Shown here piece by piece: positions 22,098 to 34,880 of a DNA stretch of 64,000 nucleotides. The DNA is from Charina bottae (lineage: Eukaryota > Chordata > Lepidosauria > Squamata > Charinaidae), in NCBI GenBank assembly GCA_023362775.1, contig JALMGJ010000011.1, positions 21,378,001 to 21,442,000 of the forward strand, given 5' to 3'. The stretch's first letter is position 1; every line of letters starts with the position of its first letter. The translations under genes and the position numbers were made by a program. The notes below the pieces were generated by a model. That model was not told where the DNA came from, searched no databases, and was given only the letters and a program-made list of their open reading frames with translations.

Positions 22098-23541
22098 CTC
22101 ACATCAGGGAAGGATAACCAACTCAAACACAAAGATAGTGGTCAGAATAAATTATCAGGGAAGGCACCCTACTCCAGGGCTGAAAGAGCCAAGTTTTTAC
22201 AGCTTTATGAAATCCCACACAGGGTCAGAGCCACAGAGGCCTTGCAGGGGACGCTGTTTCTATAGGACAGGGGAAGCTACAGAAAAGGCACGTCATCTAA
22301 GTCCCGCAAGATGACAAAGCTTTACAGCTGGGACCTGGAGAGGGCCCAGCTGTAAAGGAGTGGGCAGGAGTGACCGGTTATAATCTGCAGTGACCTTTGA
22401 CCCTATGTCCCCTACAACCTCTGTACATCCCACCCACCAATTCATCCCATTTCTTCCCATTTCTCCCCTTCCGGTTAGGCAATCTAATCCTTCCTTTAAT
22501 GGCCTCTCCCACATCCTCTCGCCCTAATCTCTTGCTGGAGAGAGAGAGGGGGGGGGGGAGGGAGGGAGAGGGAGAGAAAAAAATATATATTGGGTACAGC
22601 AGGCCCATTTTCTGCTACTGTTTTCACTCTCCTTGTTTCCTAGCAGAGCTTCCCCTTCTTCCCCACCCATTTTTAATTTTTTCTTTCCATTTCCTCCCCA
22701 AATGGAGAACCTCGGCTTTGGTTTGGCACCACAATTCTTTTCCCCACCTTCTGAAAATCTCCCAACAACACTTTGCCCCTGCTCTTCTTTCTTCCTTTTC
22801 GTTTCTTCTTGCTCCACACACCCCCACCCCGCTTATCTCTTCGCTCAGTGCAGCCCTTGTTCCAGAACTTTACCTATCCCACAACCTTTTTCTCTGGAAA
22901 TCTGTCCCTTTCTTTCTCCAGCCCAAATCTCACAACTGCTTCACTCAATAGCAGGCACCAGCTCCTATTGTCGCAGCCCTGGCTTAGTTTCCTCTGACCT
23001 CTTCCTCCTTCCCACATCAAAAGAAGGGTCCATTCTCCCCCCCCCTTCCCTCCTCAACCTTAATTGCCACCTTAATTGCATCCTTCCTAATTCCAGGCCC
23101 TCTCCATCCCCACCCAGTTCTTCTATGCGGCAGGCACCGTTTCTGCCGGTTCCTCCGTTGCCACGTGTACATCCAAGGTACCACATTCCCAGCTCATTGC
23201 CATGGTGACCATTAACCCCTTCTACATTTGCCAGGAGGCTAGGCTGCTCTTGATGCCTTCCTTACGTTGAACGATAAAGTTGATGGGGCCTCTCTGGACT
23301 TCTACTCCCCCGAGCCCTGTGGAGAAAGTGAGAATCGAGCCATGCAGAACCCCTGCAGAAGAGCCCAAAAGTTCTTGTCCCCAACACACACACCTGACTC
23401 TACCAGACCCCCCTCTCCCTTTTCTGATCACAGTAACCCTTTCTCATTCCACTTTTGGGGAATCTTTTTCCTTCCTTTTCCTGCCTTCTGTACATTTTCT
23501 CCCCCCGATAGCCAAGGTTCTGCCTATTCAGCCCTGAAATA
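22098..23541. other. Pyrimidine-rich region, no gene recognised
   Basis: 22380-23540 is strongly C+T-rich on the plus strand. Frames of 184 and 191 codons come from this composition bias. They are Pro/Ser/Phe-rich without domain motifs and I do not call them genes. Confidence 0.5.
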
Positions 23542-23932
23542 CAGGTAGTCCTCGATTTACAACCACAACTGGGACTGGAACTTCCATCACTAAGCGATGC
23601 GGCCATTAAGTGAGTCGCGCCCAATTTTACGACCTTTTTTGCCACGGTCGTTAAGCAAAACACGGCGGTCATTAAGTGAATCTGGCTTCCCCATTGACTT
23701 TGCTTGTCAGAAGCCCCCTGGGAAGGTTGCAAATGGTGATCATGTGACCCCGGCACGCTGCAACCATCAAACCATCGTAAATACGTGCCGGTTGCCAAGC
23801 ACCCAAAATTTGATCACGTGACCGCAGGGACGCTGTGATGGTTGTAAGTGTGAGGACTGGTCACAAGTCACTTTTCCCAGCCCTGTTGTAACTTTGAATG
23901 GTCGTTAAACAAATGGTCAAGGACTACCTGTA
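23540..23932. mobile_element. Tigger-like mariner MITE (copy B)
   Basis: CAGGTAGTCCTCGATTTAC at 23542 and GGACTACCTG ending 23930, with TA on both sides. The interior is collinear with copy A. Confidence 0.9.
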
Positions 23933-25495
23933 TGCGAAGCAATTAAAGAAGATACCTCTGGGACACAGAATGTGTCCCCTTGACAGATCAAGAACTATGA
24001 CCCATTCTTGCACAAATGGGCTTAGAAGAAATAAATTCCTAACCATCGGGTGAGTTTTTGGTAGCCTCATGCACTCTGGGATTTGTTAGGAAGATCCCAC
24101 CAGACAGAGGATTCCGTAGCCATGACGATGCAAACTTGTTTTGTTTGAAATAAAGTTTATTGAAGTTGTATTTACAGTATAATACAGAGTAAATAATATT
24201 TTGTTGTCCCAATCCCTCCTCATTGTAAGGAGGGAGATGGGGTTGGGACATTGTATTAATAATAATCATAATAATTAATTAATAACAATTTTCTTGTAAT
24301 TATTTAAAAAAACCCAGGTTCTTTTGTTCATTAATTAAACCCCTCCCCTTAGAATCCCCTTGTCCCCTACCCCATTCACCCCAAAAATCTAGGATGCAGA
24401 CTAAGAAAATAACATCAGTGCCCCCCGAAACCAGCACTACAGTTCTGCCTCATTCGCGGCAGACCCCCCTTTTCTCACAGTAGCAGCGCCCTGCTTGCCT
24501 TATATTGAAAGTTTCGTTCTGTTTTACTTTACCACTATTAGAGAATAAAATGCTCAGCTGGTACCAAGACGTGTGTGTATGTGCGAAGCAGAACACTTCT
24601 GCTTCCTCCCCCATAATGTGATTGAATTGCTATGAATAGCAATATTTTGCTTTGGGGGAGTATATGGGTTGGTCATCTACATCTATCCCAAGCCATCCTT
24701 CTAACCTCAGTGCTGACAAAATACCCAATTCCCACTCTCTTTAAGCTGTGTAAATGTACAAGATGGCTTTTAGCCCTTGAAAGTCTTTTTATTATGTAAA
24801 GTATTTAGGTCCATGCATGTGGAACCCAAGTCTTGACAAATATAATATTTCTCTCCGTGCCAAAATCCATGACCCCGAGGCACCACCTTTACTCCTCTTG
24901 CAGAAGTCCTGTGTCTTTTCGCAGTTCCAGAATGGATGGAAGCTGAACAGGTGCAGCCTTTCCAGCCATGAGATGTAGGATTGGTGAAAGATTCAATTAT
25001 TCAATTTCCATTCATCTGTAAAGGCACATGAGCCCTGCTCTTTCCGTGCACAATAAAAATGAAAGGTTTCCTCTTACAGCTTTCAGCTGTTTTCTGCAGG
25101 AAACCATGAATGCAGAGTTAGCAAATTGAGGCTCTGAAAAGATGCTTATACCCTTCAAAGTTACATTCAAGAGAAATTCTCACCAGGTGTTTTCCCTACA
25201 CATTGCAGAGTTTTTGCATCTTTACCCCTCTTAAAGTCATAGGAAGCATCTCAGAAATCAGGCTGCCAAATTTATTCGAAGTCTTCCCTCTCCTCTGTAT
25301 GCTCTATGCCCCCTTCCTCAGAAACCTTGCACAAGGAGGAACATGGATAGATGAAGAGGAGTAATTGCCCTTTTGTAGTTCATATATACTTGGACTGTGC
25401 TGCTATGGCACACAGAAATGATCTAATTTCTGGGTTCACATGACATGCTAAAACTTAAACTAACCACACAAATGGGATCACGCAGTAACAGACTG
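23933..25495. other. No gene recognised
   Basis: 24130-24310 is AT-rich and could be an old LINE tail. Otherwise no exon or repeat is identified. Confidence 0.4.
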
Positions 25496-25605
25496 CTTTA
25501 TCTGGGTTGCAAAAATCTAGATGAGCTGTAGATGGCGGCAAAGAGATACAAAATACTGACTCTCTGCCGCCATCCAGTGGTCAGCCCAGGTACAGTAGCT
25601 TAACA
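25496..25605. mobile_element. MITE-Z copy
   Basis: ATCTGGGTTGCAAAAATC...GATGGCGGC and the inverted GCCGCCATCCAGTGG resemble the 50969 copy. The left end is trimmed. Confidence 0.6.
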
Positions 25606-25671
25606 ATACACTCCGCTGAAATCTGGATGGCTAGTTTGTGGCTGCCTCCTGTAAACACAGCCTTAAGCATC

Positions 25672-25709
25672 ACTTACTTACTTACTCACTCACTTACTTA
25701 CTTACTCGA
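25672..25709. repeat. (TTAC)n microsatellite
   Basis: Imperfect tetramers TTAC/TCAC. Confidence 0.85.
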
Positions 25710-27640
25710 TTTATCACCACCCAACTTCCTCAAAGGGACTCTTGGTGTCACTTGGTGGGTGTTAGGGTGCCGTGCCCGTGTGAAGCAATGGTCCAAGGCC
25801 ACACATCACTAACAGACAATGTCCCTCCACCCCTCATTCAGAGGTGAATCAGCAAATTATCCAAATACCAGGGATGTATGTGTGAAGTCATGCCATCTGT
25901 ACCCTGAATAATCCGAAGGTTTATTCCTGAGTCAGAATGAAGGATGCAAAGGACTTGCAGACAAGACTTATATTGCACAATCACCTGGCTTGATGGCACA
26001 ATTTCTCCTTTGTTACCCTCCTGCCTCTGGTCCTCCCATTTCTTCTGTGATTTCCCACCTCCCTCCCTCCCTCCCTCCCTCTTTCATGCCTTATAACTAG
26101 AGCTGCTAAAAGCTTTCTGTTCCCAAGCATTCCTCTTTTTAGCTGTCTCAGCAGTCACTGAATTTTGTGTAGACATTGTAGGAGGAGAGCCGTGCTTCCT
26201 CTATGGTAGCAAAACGATCAGAAGCTCACAAAAACTTATGCCTCTTAATACAATGCATTAATCGGAAAAGGTGCTACCAGATTGCTTCTCATGGATGGAA
26301 TGCAACAGAAGCCCAAGAAGATAAACACTGTCCTAATTGAATGGGCTTGGATCGATCTCTTGAAGAGATTCATGACAGCCAAGATTGTACTGTGGATTTT
26401 TTTTGTTTTTGCTGCTGCATCTCTGAGCCAGGAATAAGCTGGAGTCTTGCCTCTTGCGCATCAGCCACAAGATGCAAAAGGATGACCTTCCCCCAGACCA
26501 GCAGTTAGAGGACTGTGGGAAGAAAACGGTGGGCACTCTTTTATTTTTCTCTGTTTTTGCACTTGCTTGCTGGTGTGAATTCTCATTCACAGCCTGTATA
26601 CCTTAATCTTCGATGAGCTCAGAAGTGTATACAAAGCTGCAAGATTTTACACACCTGATTACTACACAGCTGCCCAGTTTAGTGGGGTTTATTTCTGTGT
26701 AGAGACAATCAGAATGTGGTACATTTTTTTCCTTATGAGAATATAATCCAACATAATCCTGCATCCAAAGCTCCTGTCTGTCATTCTATGATTTTCAGGC
26801 TGTTTTATATACTTTGGAATTGGTCTGGCAGTATAAACATTGCCATTTTTTCCACTTGAATATTCTGAACAGAGTCTTTAATAAATCATTTTTAAGGAGA
26901 TACAAAGAATAAGCCTTTTTCCTCAAATAGTCTAGCCTACTGCCTTATCATAAATGGTGCTGCAGTCCTGAATAAATACGACTGTATCAATGAATATGTT
27001 TTCATGGACATCCATTAAAAACATAAATTAAAGACTATATGCTTATTTATTTAGAAGAGTTTCTTTTCTGAAAATGTATGTCAATTTGATTGACTATGCT
27101 GTCATCAGGTTCACTGGCTGAGTGTGTAGATATCTGCAGCTAAATTCACTTAAGCCCTACTGAGAACAAGAAATTCTTTTCGGCCCTAGTGAGGGAGTAA
27201 CTTCTGAGTAAATATGCATAGGATTGAGTGGTAAAACCACTTTAATCTCATAGCAGTGTTACTCAGTATTTGATCACTTGCTAACATGTGCGCTGGAAAG
27301 TTCTTAAATCTACAGATTCCCCATGATTTCTATTAATTTTTGCCCATGATCAGGATTTTCCTAACTGCCGAATTAGAGCTTCATCAAGGCCAGATGTTGT
27401 GTTCCAAAAGGAAAACCACTGGCTCTGGATAAAGAGTTTCCCAGGCGATGGAGAAAAGTTTGGGAAATTTGACGTCTTGTCTTTCCTCTCTTTATTCCTG
27501 TTTCTCAATCAAGAGATCGTCTTTCCTTTGTACTCATCTTGTTCAACCCTGGCATATATATAATCATCTTCTTCCCAGAATGAGGTGCCTTGGTTAGGCC
27601 TAGATCCCACCTGAGGGTCTCTTGTGGACCTCCAGAACAT
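25710..27640. other. No gene recognised; (CTCC)n at 26059-26081
   Basis: The stretch looks unique. No exon is supported on either strand. Confidence 0.45.
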
Positions 27641-27987
27641 TACAGGTAGTCCTTGCTTAACGACCATTTGTTTAGTGACGGTTCAGACTTACGACGGTGC
27701 TGGAAAAAACTACTTACAACCAGTCCTCGCATTTATGACCGTCACAGCGTCCTGTGGTCACATGATCACCATTTTTGACCTTCCCAGCCGGCTTCCAGCA
27801 AGCAAAATCAATGGGGAACCATGTGATTTGCTTAACAACTACGTGGTTCGCTTAATGACTGTGGTGATTCGCTTAACGACCGCTGCAAAAAAGATAATAA
27901 AATTGGGTCAGATTCGCTTAATGACCGCTTCGCTTAGCAACTGAAATTCCGGTCCCAATTGTGGTCGTTAAGCAAGGACTACCTGTA
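27641..27987. mobile_element. Tigger-like mariner MITE (copy C)
   Basis: CAGGTAGTCCTTGCTTAACG (27643) and AGCAAGGACTACCTG (ends 27985), TA-flanked. The arms keep the TTAAGCGA words, so the whole element folds as a long hairpin. Confidence 0.9.
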
Positions 27988-29225
27988 TAGACTATTTCTT
28001 CTTAGTTGTGAAAGAACATTTTGCACTCATGGGGGTTGCATGGACTGGCCTATAGGGAATGGCCATGACAAATGGGAACAGAGGGGGTCTACTTAGGAGA
28101 AATGATCCTGACCACAGCCACACAAAATCCAGAGAACACACTAAAGAACAAAGCTAGGCCTTCAGACCTTGCCATGCAATGTTTACAGTAGCTCGCTCCT
28201 CTTATCTATGCCATGGTCCTTCTTCTGAAAAAAAGCAGCCTTTAAATAGGAAGCAGAAGTTAATATTACTATGTATCTGTCACAGTAATATTTTCTTAGA
28301 GCTGTGAGATCAAAAGGACTAGAAACTTAATTCAGGGCAAAGAATAATTTGTAGGGTCCCATTCACTCACAGCGCCTCCTAGAGGGCAGATGTTTCCATA
28401 ATCCATACCACAGTCCCATCTCCCACCAAGATTAGAATGTCTTTTCTTATCCTCGTGTCACTATATACAGCCATGAAAATTCAATGGTTGACTTTGGGTC
28501 AATCACTGTCTCTCTGCTCAGCCTACTTCACAGGACTGTTGTGGGAAATATGGGAGGGGACAGTTTTGTTTTGTTTTTAAGTGGGGAAGAGGAAGACTTA
28601 TTTAAACCTGGTTCACCCTCTTGCAACAGGCCAAGCTTACCAACTCCTTCTTTTCTTTAAATAAGGTACCGGCGCTGGGGTGAAGGAGGAAATGGCAAAT
28701 AACCCTCCTGCAGAGCCGCCCTTGAGCGAGGATGAGGAAAAGCACCTGCAGGGGGTGGAGCTTGTGCTGGATTGTGATCTCCAAAGCAGCGCCTGAAGGC
28801 CAGCTGAGCTGCAGCTGATGCTGACACAGCAGCAGGAGAAGACATGCGGGGAGAGAGATTCAGAAGGCTTCTTGTGCGCCAAATCTGAGTCAGCAGCATC
28901 TTTTCTTCCCCTCCTTTTCACAGCCGTAGCGTGGAAGCGCTCAGAGGTCTCCGTTCCTTGCCCTTCACAAATCCTTGCTGCCCGCTATTCCTATTTCTAC
29001 AGTATCTGCGCACAACGGCCCGTGCCTTTGCCCGGGGGACTTCTAATGAAGTTGGTCACCACACTGTAGCTTCGAACTGGTAAAGAAAAAAGAGCGGGAG
29101 GGTCCTTGCTTCTCCACAGGAGGCTGCGTGGCAAATACAGGGAAACTTCTGTGTTTGGGGATGACCTCTTTTCCCATTACAGCTTCTAATCTCTTACAAA
29201 ATGGGTACGGATGGGCCAGCTTGAC
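27988..29225. other. No gene recognised
   Basis: 28660-29060 is somewhat GC-rich with short frames on the minus strand, but I recognise no protein. Confidence 0.4.
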
Positions 29226-29227
29226 CC

Positions 29228-29672
29228 TATTTATTTATTTATTTATTTTCTATCCCGCCTTTATTATTTTTATAAATAACTCAAGGCGGTGAACATACCT
29301 AATACTCCTTCCTCCTCCTCTTTTCCCCACAACAACAACCCTGTGAGGTGAGTTGGGCTTAGAGAGGGACTGGCCCAAGGTCACCCAGCCGGCTTTCGTG
29401 CCTGAGGCGGGACTAGAACTCTCGGTCTCCTGCTTTGCCATTGGCTCCTTCCTAGGGCTAAGAGACAGGGACTGGCCCAAAGTCTCCCAGCCAGCTTTCA
29501 TGTCTAAGGCGGGACTAGAACTCTCAGTCTCCTGGTTTGCCATTGGCTCCTTCCTAGGGCTGACAGACAGGGACTGGCCCAAGGTCACCCGCTGGCTTTC
29601 ATGCCTAACGCTAGAAGTCACAGACTCCTGGTTTCTAGCCCAGCACCTTAACCACTAGACCAAACTGGCTCT
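29228..29672 (-). mobile_element. SINE-A, three 102-bp modules
   Basis: Read on the minus strand it starts AGCCAGTTTGGTCTAGTGG (box A inside) and has box-B-like GTTCTAGTCCC. The GGGACTGGCCC word recurs at 29366, 29468 and 29570, exactly 102 bp apart. It ends in the TAAATAAA tail. Confidence 0.9.
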
Positions 29673-30395
29673 ATATAATATATATAATGGCATCTTCCTT
29701 TCTCATTCCCTATAAAGGAAATGGAGCAAATGTTTTTCTCCTCTACCTCCTACTACGGGGCAGAAAAACAGGCTGGTGTTAGGAAAAGACCACTGAGGAA
29801 AAATGCAGTCCTCTATTCTGGCTTAAGCAAGATGTCTGCATGGGGGGAGAGATGAAGGTATTCATTTCCACACGGGGCACCAAAATTGTTTTACATTTCC
29901 ATGAAAATAGCCCCTTTAGACCTAGCAAGATTCCCCACACCTTTTTCTTTTACTGTCTTCTCCTACATTTTTCCACTAAAAGCACTCTATTTTTGTTTCC
30001 CTTCCTATTTTTCTACAACAATTCTATTGGCACGCTTGCTGACATTGGCATTTCCTCCCAAATTTCATTGCACCTTTCAAAACCCTCTTGGCTACACAGT
30101 CCATATGCAGGAGCTGGAGCTGAAGAGGAGTAGCTGAGTAACAGAGAGAAGGGAGGGACTAGGAAAGGTGTTTTTTTTAAATGATGGGTGGATGGATGGG
30201 TGGGTGGATGTACGTACACACACACACACAAACAAGGGAATATTATAAAGAATTAAATTAGATCAGGGAAAGGAAAAACATGAAGTGTTGTTTTTTTTTA
30301 AAAAAAAGAAAATTGAGCATCCAGAATGCTTATAGATGTGTGCACCAGCAATAAAATAACTAAGGAACCACAGGAAGACGAAAATGTGGTGAATT

Positions 30396-30591
30396 AAAAA
30401 TTAAGAGATAATTAAGATAATTAAGATAAATCGGAAGTTGACTAATTTCTATGTTTCATCTTTCTCTTTTTTTCTTTTGCTTTACTACACCTTTTCTCTT
30501 CTTTCTTTGATTTGTATTTCTTTTTTCTTTTCAAACTTTTATCTATGTATATTTAAAACTCAATAAAATATATTTTAAAAAAAATTAAGAG
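30396..30591 (+). mobile_element. 5'-truncated L1-type LINE 3' end with TSD
   Basis: A short non-coding segment ends AAACTCAATAAAATATATT plus A-run, the typical squamate L1 3' end. The 12-bp TSD AAAAATTAAGAG lies at 30396 and 30580. Confidence 0.7.
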
Positions 30592-30644
30592 TGAAGGAGC
30601 AGACACACCCAAAATGTAAAGCAGAAGGAGTGAAGGTTTTGATG

Positions 30645-30993
30645 AGAGTTCTAGTCCCACCTTAGGCATGAACAGGGATGGAACTAGGGTCTGTGTCACC
30701 CGGGGCAAACATGGATTCTGCGTCCCCCCATGGGTTATTTTGGCACCTCCCGGGCATCATTTTGGTGGGCCCCCCAGCGCGGGGCACATGCCCCGCTTGC
30801 CCCCCCCCCCCCAGTTGCGGCCCTGGGCATGAAAGCTGGCTGGGAGACTTTGGGCCAGTCACTCTCTCTCAGCCCAACTCACCTCATAGGGTTGTTGTGG
30901 GGAAAATAGCAGGAGTATTAGGTATGTTCGCCGCCTTGAGTTATTTATAAAAATAATAAAGGCGGGATAGAAAATAAATAAAATAAATAAATA
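30645..30993 (+). mobile_element. SINE-A, single module, hAT-interrupted
   Basis: The 5' head is truncated (starts AGAGTTCTAGTCCC). The body is split at 30672 by a small hAT element and resumes at GGCATGAAAGC, ending TTATAAAAATAATAAAGG and a TAAA tail. Confidence 0.85.
30665..30833. mobile_element. 153-bp hAT element inside SINE-A
   Basis: CAGGGATGGAACTAG...TTGCGGCCCTG (30673-30825), perfect 8-bp TSD GGCATGAA. It contains a long C run (30800-30812). Confidence 0.8.
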
Positions 30994-32537
30994 AATTGAA
31001 ACCACAAAATATGGGAAAACCAAGGATGACAAATGTCTGAAATAAAAAGGAAGGGGAAGTTGGATACTAAATCCCTTCTTTATGAGTGTATGTTTTTCTC
31101 TCTCTATGGTTTTTTTAATGTAGTTTTCACCTCGCTGGCCATACGTGGCATCAAGATGGAAGGAACCATGCCTGGAGAGAGTCTTGCGTTTAGGAGCTTC
31201 CACTGGTGCCCTACTTCGGCCATGGTGCTTCTGGATGGAGAATCAAATGGTGGCATTTGAGGCATTGATGGCTGGAAGACACTGTTATTTCCTCACCCCT
31301 CTATAATTATGTGTTAGTTGTTCTTATTTGTGGGGGCACAAAAATGTCTCTTCAAAAATGTCTCTTGAAGAACAACCTGTAGAGTTGTTCTTCAAAATAC
31401 TGAAGAAAATAAATATGGAGAAAGAGCCAGGAAGTTGAGTCAGCAAGAAGGCAAATGGTATGAGAAGCTGTGGAACAGTTTTAGGTGCTAGGCCATTTTC
31501 TTCAACGACAGAACAGAGACTGCAGGAAAAATACCCCCGATAGGAAGGGACCCATATTTTAGCCTGCCGTGATGGTGCACTATTTCAAAGGTTTCAAAAA
31601 CAGTGTCTGAAGCAGTATCAAAAACTTGCCAAAATGGGTCAGTTGTGAATGTATAAAATAGTGGCCTAGTCATTGTTTGTCAGGATCTAGAAGATAAGAA
31701 CGAGGGAGCAAGAACTGGATTTAGGATACAGAAACATTACAAGGTGATAGCTTCTTGCTAGAGTTCATCTGTGGTTGAAAAAGTGATGGGGAAAAACTGA
31801 GGGAAATTATTTTTTTCAGAGTTAGAACAACCTTGTAACACTCAGAGCTACTGTATGTTGCATTCCAGAATAATGGAAAGAAAAATAGAGAGCAAGATAC
31901 TTCACTGGACCAGGCCATTTTTTAGTCAAACCAAGATGGTGTTCTAATATGTATTACCTGTTGTTTCCTACAAAGGCATGGAAAGTTTATTGTTTTCAGG
32001 TCGATAAAGCTGGAGAAATAGGGCCTTTTAGGATGGAGGGAAATAAAATAAGGAGATGTCATCTGCTGTCAAAAAACTAGAAACAACGCCAGCAACAGTA
32101 AGCCAATTATGTCTCATGAAGGCTGTTTGATAAGATGGGGCCACTGAACCTCTTCTATCGGGAACTGATTTAAAAAACAGCCATTGGTTATTCTTCCTCT
32201 CAAAATCTGAAAAGCAGAGATGGTTTTGCAACCCCATTTCTGTCAAACCGTTGGGGAGAAAGTTGAGAGAAGCATGCTTGGTGATTCTTGCTAGTGATTC
32301 CAACTATCTGAGTGAAAGGAGAAATAATGTGGGGCAGCATCACAGAACTAGAAAACATATTCCTTCGTGCTGCTTCTTCCACTGGTCTGTGGAGAATGAG
32401 GAGGGTAGGAAAGGCTGAGGAGGAATTTTCAGTTGGATGGTGGAGCTTCCTGGAAGAGGCCAAAAATGAGAACAGTTTTCAAACATGAGCATCAGCAATC
32501 CCAAAGGTTGCTTGGAAGGTTCCCACTAGCTGGAGAA
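30994..32537 (-). other. Downstream flank / possible CACNG7 3' UTR
   Basis: The segment contains no recognised repeat. If the 3' UTR is long it could end near the TTTATT (minus AATAAA) at 31988-31993. I see no other strong poly(A) signal closer to the stop codon, apart from a weak TATAAA-like word near 32664. Confidence 0.25.
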
Positions 32538-32609
32538 GGAGAAAGGGAAAGGGAAAGGGAAAGGGAAAGGGAAAGGGAAAGGGAAAGGGAAAGGGAAAGG
32601 GAAAGGGAA

Positions 32610-32658
<49 letters not shown>
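32538..32658. repeat. (GGGAAA)n then (GA)n purine tract
   Basis: About twelve hexamers are followed by about 24 GA dinucleotides with no pyrimidine. It lies about 155 bp downstream of the CACNG7 stop, so the transcript strand would be a UUUCCC/UC-rich tract within a 3' UTR. Confidence 0.95.
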
Positions 32659-32663
<5 letters not shown>

Positions 32664-32813
32664 TTTATAGCAGAGCAGGTGGTAGAAGGTCTTCAAAGAA
32701 GGAAAGAGGTCCCCGTTAGTAGGGCAGCCTCACAGGGAGCTGGGGGGTGGGGTTGGACAATGTAGTCTGCAAGCAAAGGCCAGGCTCCTTGTCCACCATG
32801 TTCCATGGCACAT

Positions 32814-33071
32814 CTAGCAAGGTGATGTTGATATGTGCATATGTTCAGGATACTTGATGGCTGGTGGGTAGTTCTGAGTCATCTGGATGGAAACATCGCT
32901 GGAGATGTCAGAGGGGCTGCGTCCACGGTGCCACACTTCAGGGTGCAAGAACTGGCCCGAGTAGTCAGAACAGTCGCTCAGGCGTGGACGGTAGAAGGCC
33001 GGGTGCGGGCGATACATTTCCTCTTCGGCGTAGCGTTTGGTGAAGAGGTAGACAGACATCACACCTGCACC
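32814..33071 (-). CDS. CACNG7: CACNG7 coding exon 5 (last)
   Basis: The acceptor TCTGCAG precedes GGTGCAGGTGTG, phase 0. It encodes residues 197-281: the end of TM4 (GAGVMSVYLFTKRY), then the cytoplasmic tail with EMYRPHPAFYRPRLSDC, GRSPSDISSDVSIQM and the terminal TSPC. The stop is at 32814-32816. The serine-rich SPSDISSD is the part of the tail where TARPs are usually phosphorylated (family knowledge). The frame is intact. Confidence 0.95.
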   Translation of the reverse strand, partial: GAGVMSVYLFTKRYAEEEMYRPHPAFYRPRLSDCSDYSGQFLHPEVWHRGRSPSDISSDVSIQMTQNYPPAIKYPEHMHISTSPC

Positions 33072-34841
33072 CTGCAGAGCAGTGACAGAAGGAAGGGTCA
33101 AGATTAGGACAGAGGTGCAACCGTCAGTCATCATCAAGTCACAATACCAGATAGGCACCGCCAATATTAGTAACTCTGAATAGGACACTTTCCAGGTGGG
33201 AGAGCTATTATGTGAAATAAATACAATGAAAAGTAGTTTTCATTGTAGTTGTGAGCTTTTGTAATGGTATGTGAGAAAGACCTTGAGAAACGGGGCAAAG
33301 AGATGCTGCCTAGGGAACGGTCAGATAAGAGAGGGCCTAGCCCACAGCTGCATAATGGGTAGAGAAAGAGGCTCAGAAGGGACCCTCCCTAACTTCTCAG
33401 GCTGTAAAGGAGATGGCGGGAGATTTGTACTTTCAGACTTGCAAGATTCTGTTAATGGAGCCTTACAATAAAATAGAATTAGCTCATCTGGTTGTGATTC
33501 CTGTCTGGTCTACCTGGGAAGGCTGACAGCTTTAGATGCCATAGGGATATCATGGTATATGTGTGCATTACTTTCTTTGCACATTCTGTTAAAATTATGA
33601 AGTCTGCAAATTGGCTACCAATTAAATGCAGGCTGCACCTCTCAACTGATACCATTATTTTCAATTTCACTAGCGCAAAATGGCACAATGACTTAATAGG
33701 AGCATTAGATTTTTATGCCCTGATATGAAACTAAGTTGTTTCTACCTCCCACAAGCTGAGTTTTAGTTTCGCATGTCTGGATTCTGTTTCCTTCAATGAA
33801 TAAACAACATTTTGGAGCTGTGTTTTATTCTGCTGTGTGTTTACATAGAAAAGTAGTCTTAGCTTACATTGGATATGTGTGCCTTATATCTACTAAGATA
33901 ATGAATTCATGTCACTCTGACTGCAAGGTTACCTTTGATACTGTGCATGTATGTGATCAGTTTCCTCTGCTAAGTGTGGATGCTGGAAAACCAGGAGCAA
34001 AAAAGAAATCACATCCAGTAGCTCGACTGTACAGGTTGGGATAAATAATATTCAGAACAAATTTAAAGCATTGCAAAATATACACATTAATATTTTAAAA
34101 GGAATTAAAAAAGAACAACCTAATGGCCACTTCACATATGTGCTTCTTTCCATATGAGGCAGACATCTATTAACAGAGAGCCAGACATGGGTTGTTTCAC
34201 ATACAACAAAAGCTTTGTTAAGTGCTTTTGACTATTTTGACTATGGAGTCCTTGGTGCTCTCTGAGCCTTGTTGTTTTCTTGCAGACATTTCATTGCCAG
34301 GCTAGGCAACATCTTCAGTGCGAAAAGGGAGCGGGACTTGCTATCTGTATATGTACCCTGGCTTGACCTGCCTGTGTTGGTGGGGGTGTTGTACTCTCCT
34401 TGGTATTTTGACTATTCCCAGATTTTCTCAGAAGTACATTAAAGTGTGAATGACCCCAGTTTTCATATAAGACATATAGGGCAGGTCCCTGCCTATCAGG
34501 CCAATTTGTCAGCATAACACACATGTATTTCTACAATACAATTCATAATCAAAGGATTATGAATTAAATTATTAAAAATGTACTTTTTACCACTGTGAAC
34601 AGTATACTTCCCAACCCCTGTTGTAATGGATTGGCCACCATTTACATTTTTTTAAATGTTATTTTTCTGAACCATTTAACAAAAAATACATACTTACAAC
34701 AAATTAAATAAAATTATGTAACTTCATTTTATTCCTTTAGTAAGGAATAAAAAGGAACATGGGATGGCAAATTAGGTTATAAGCAAAACAACTCCCAGTA
34801 CTTTCACTAGACTGTTAGAGAGTCTTCCTAATCCCTTCATC

Positions 34842-34880
<39 letters not shown>

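Noticed and set aside
22397..23208. 184- and 191-codon Pro/Ser/Phe-rich frames
   Set aside because: Pyrimidine-rich strand composition produces them, and no domain is recognised.
1..32000. Search for CACNG8 exons downstream of CACNG7
   Set aside because: No frame with the type I TARP STDYWLYT or SYGWSF motifs was found.
32433..32765. 110-codon Arg-Glu repeat frame
   Set aside because: It is the (GA)n microsatellite read in frame.
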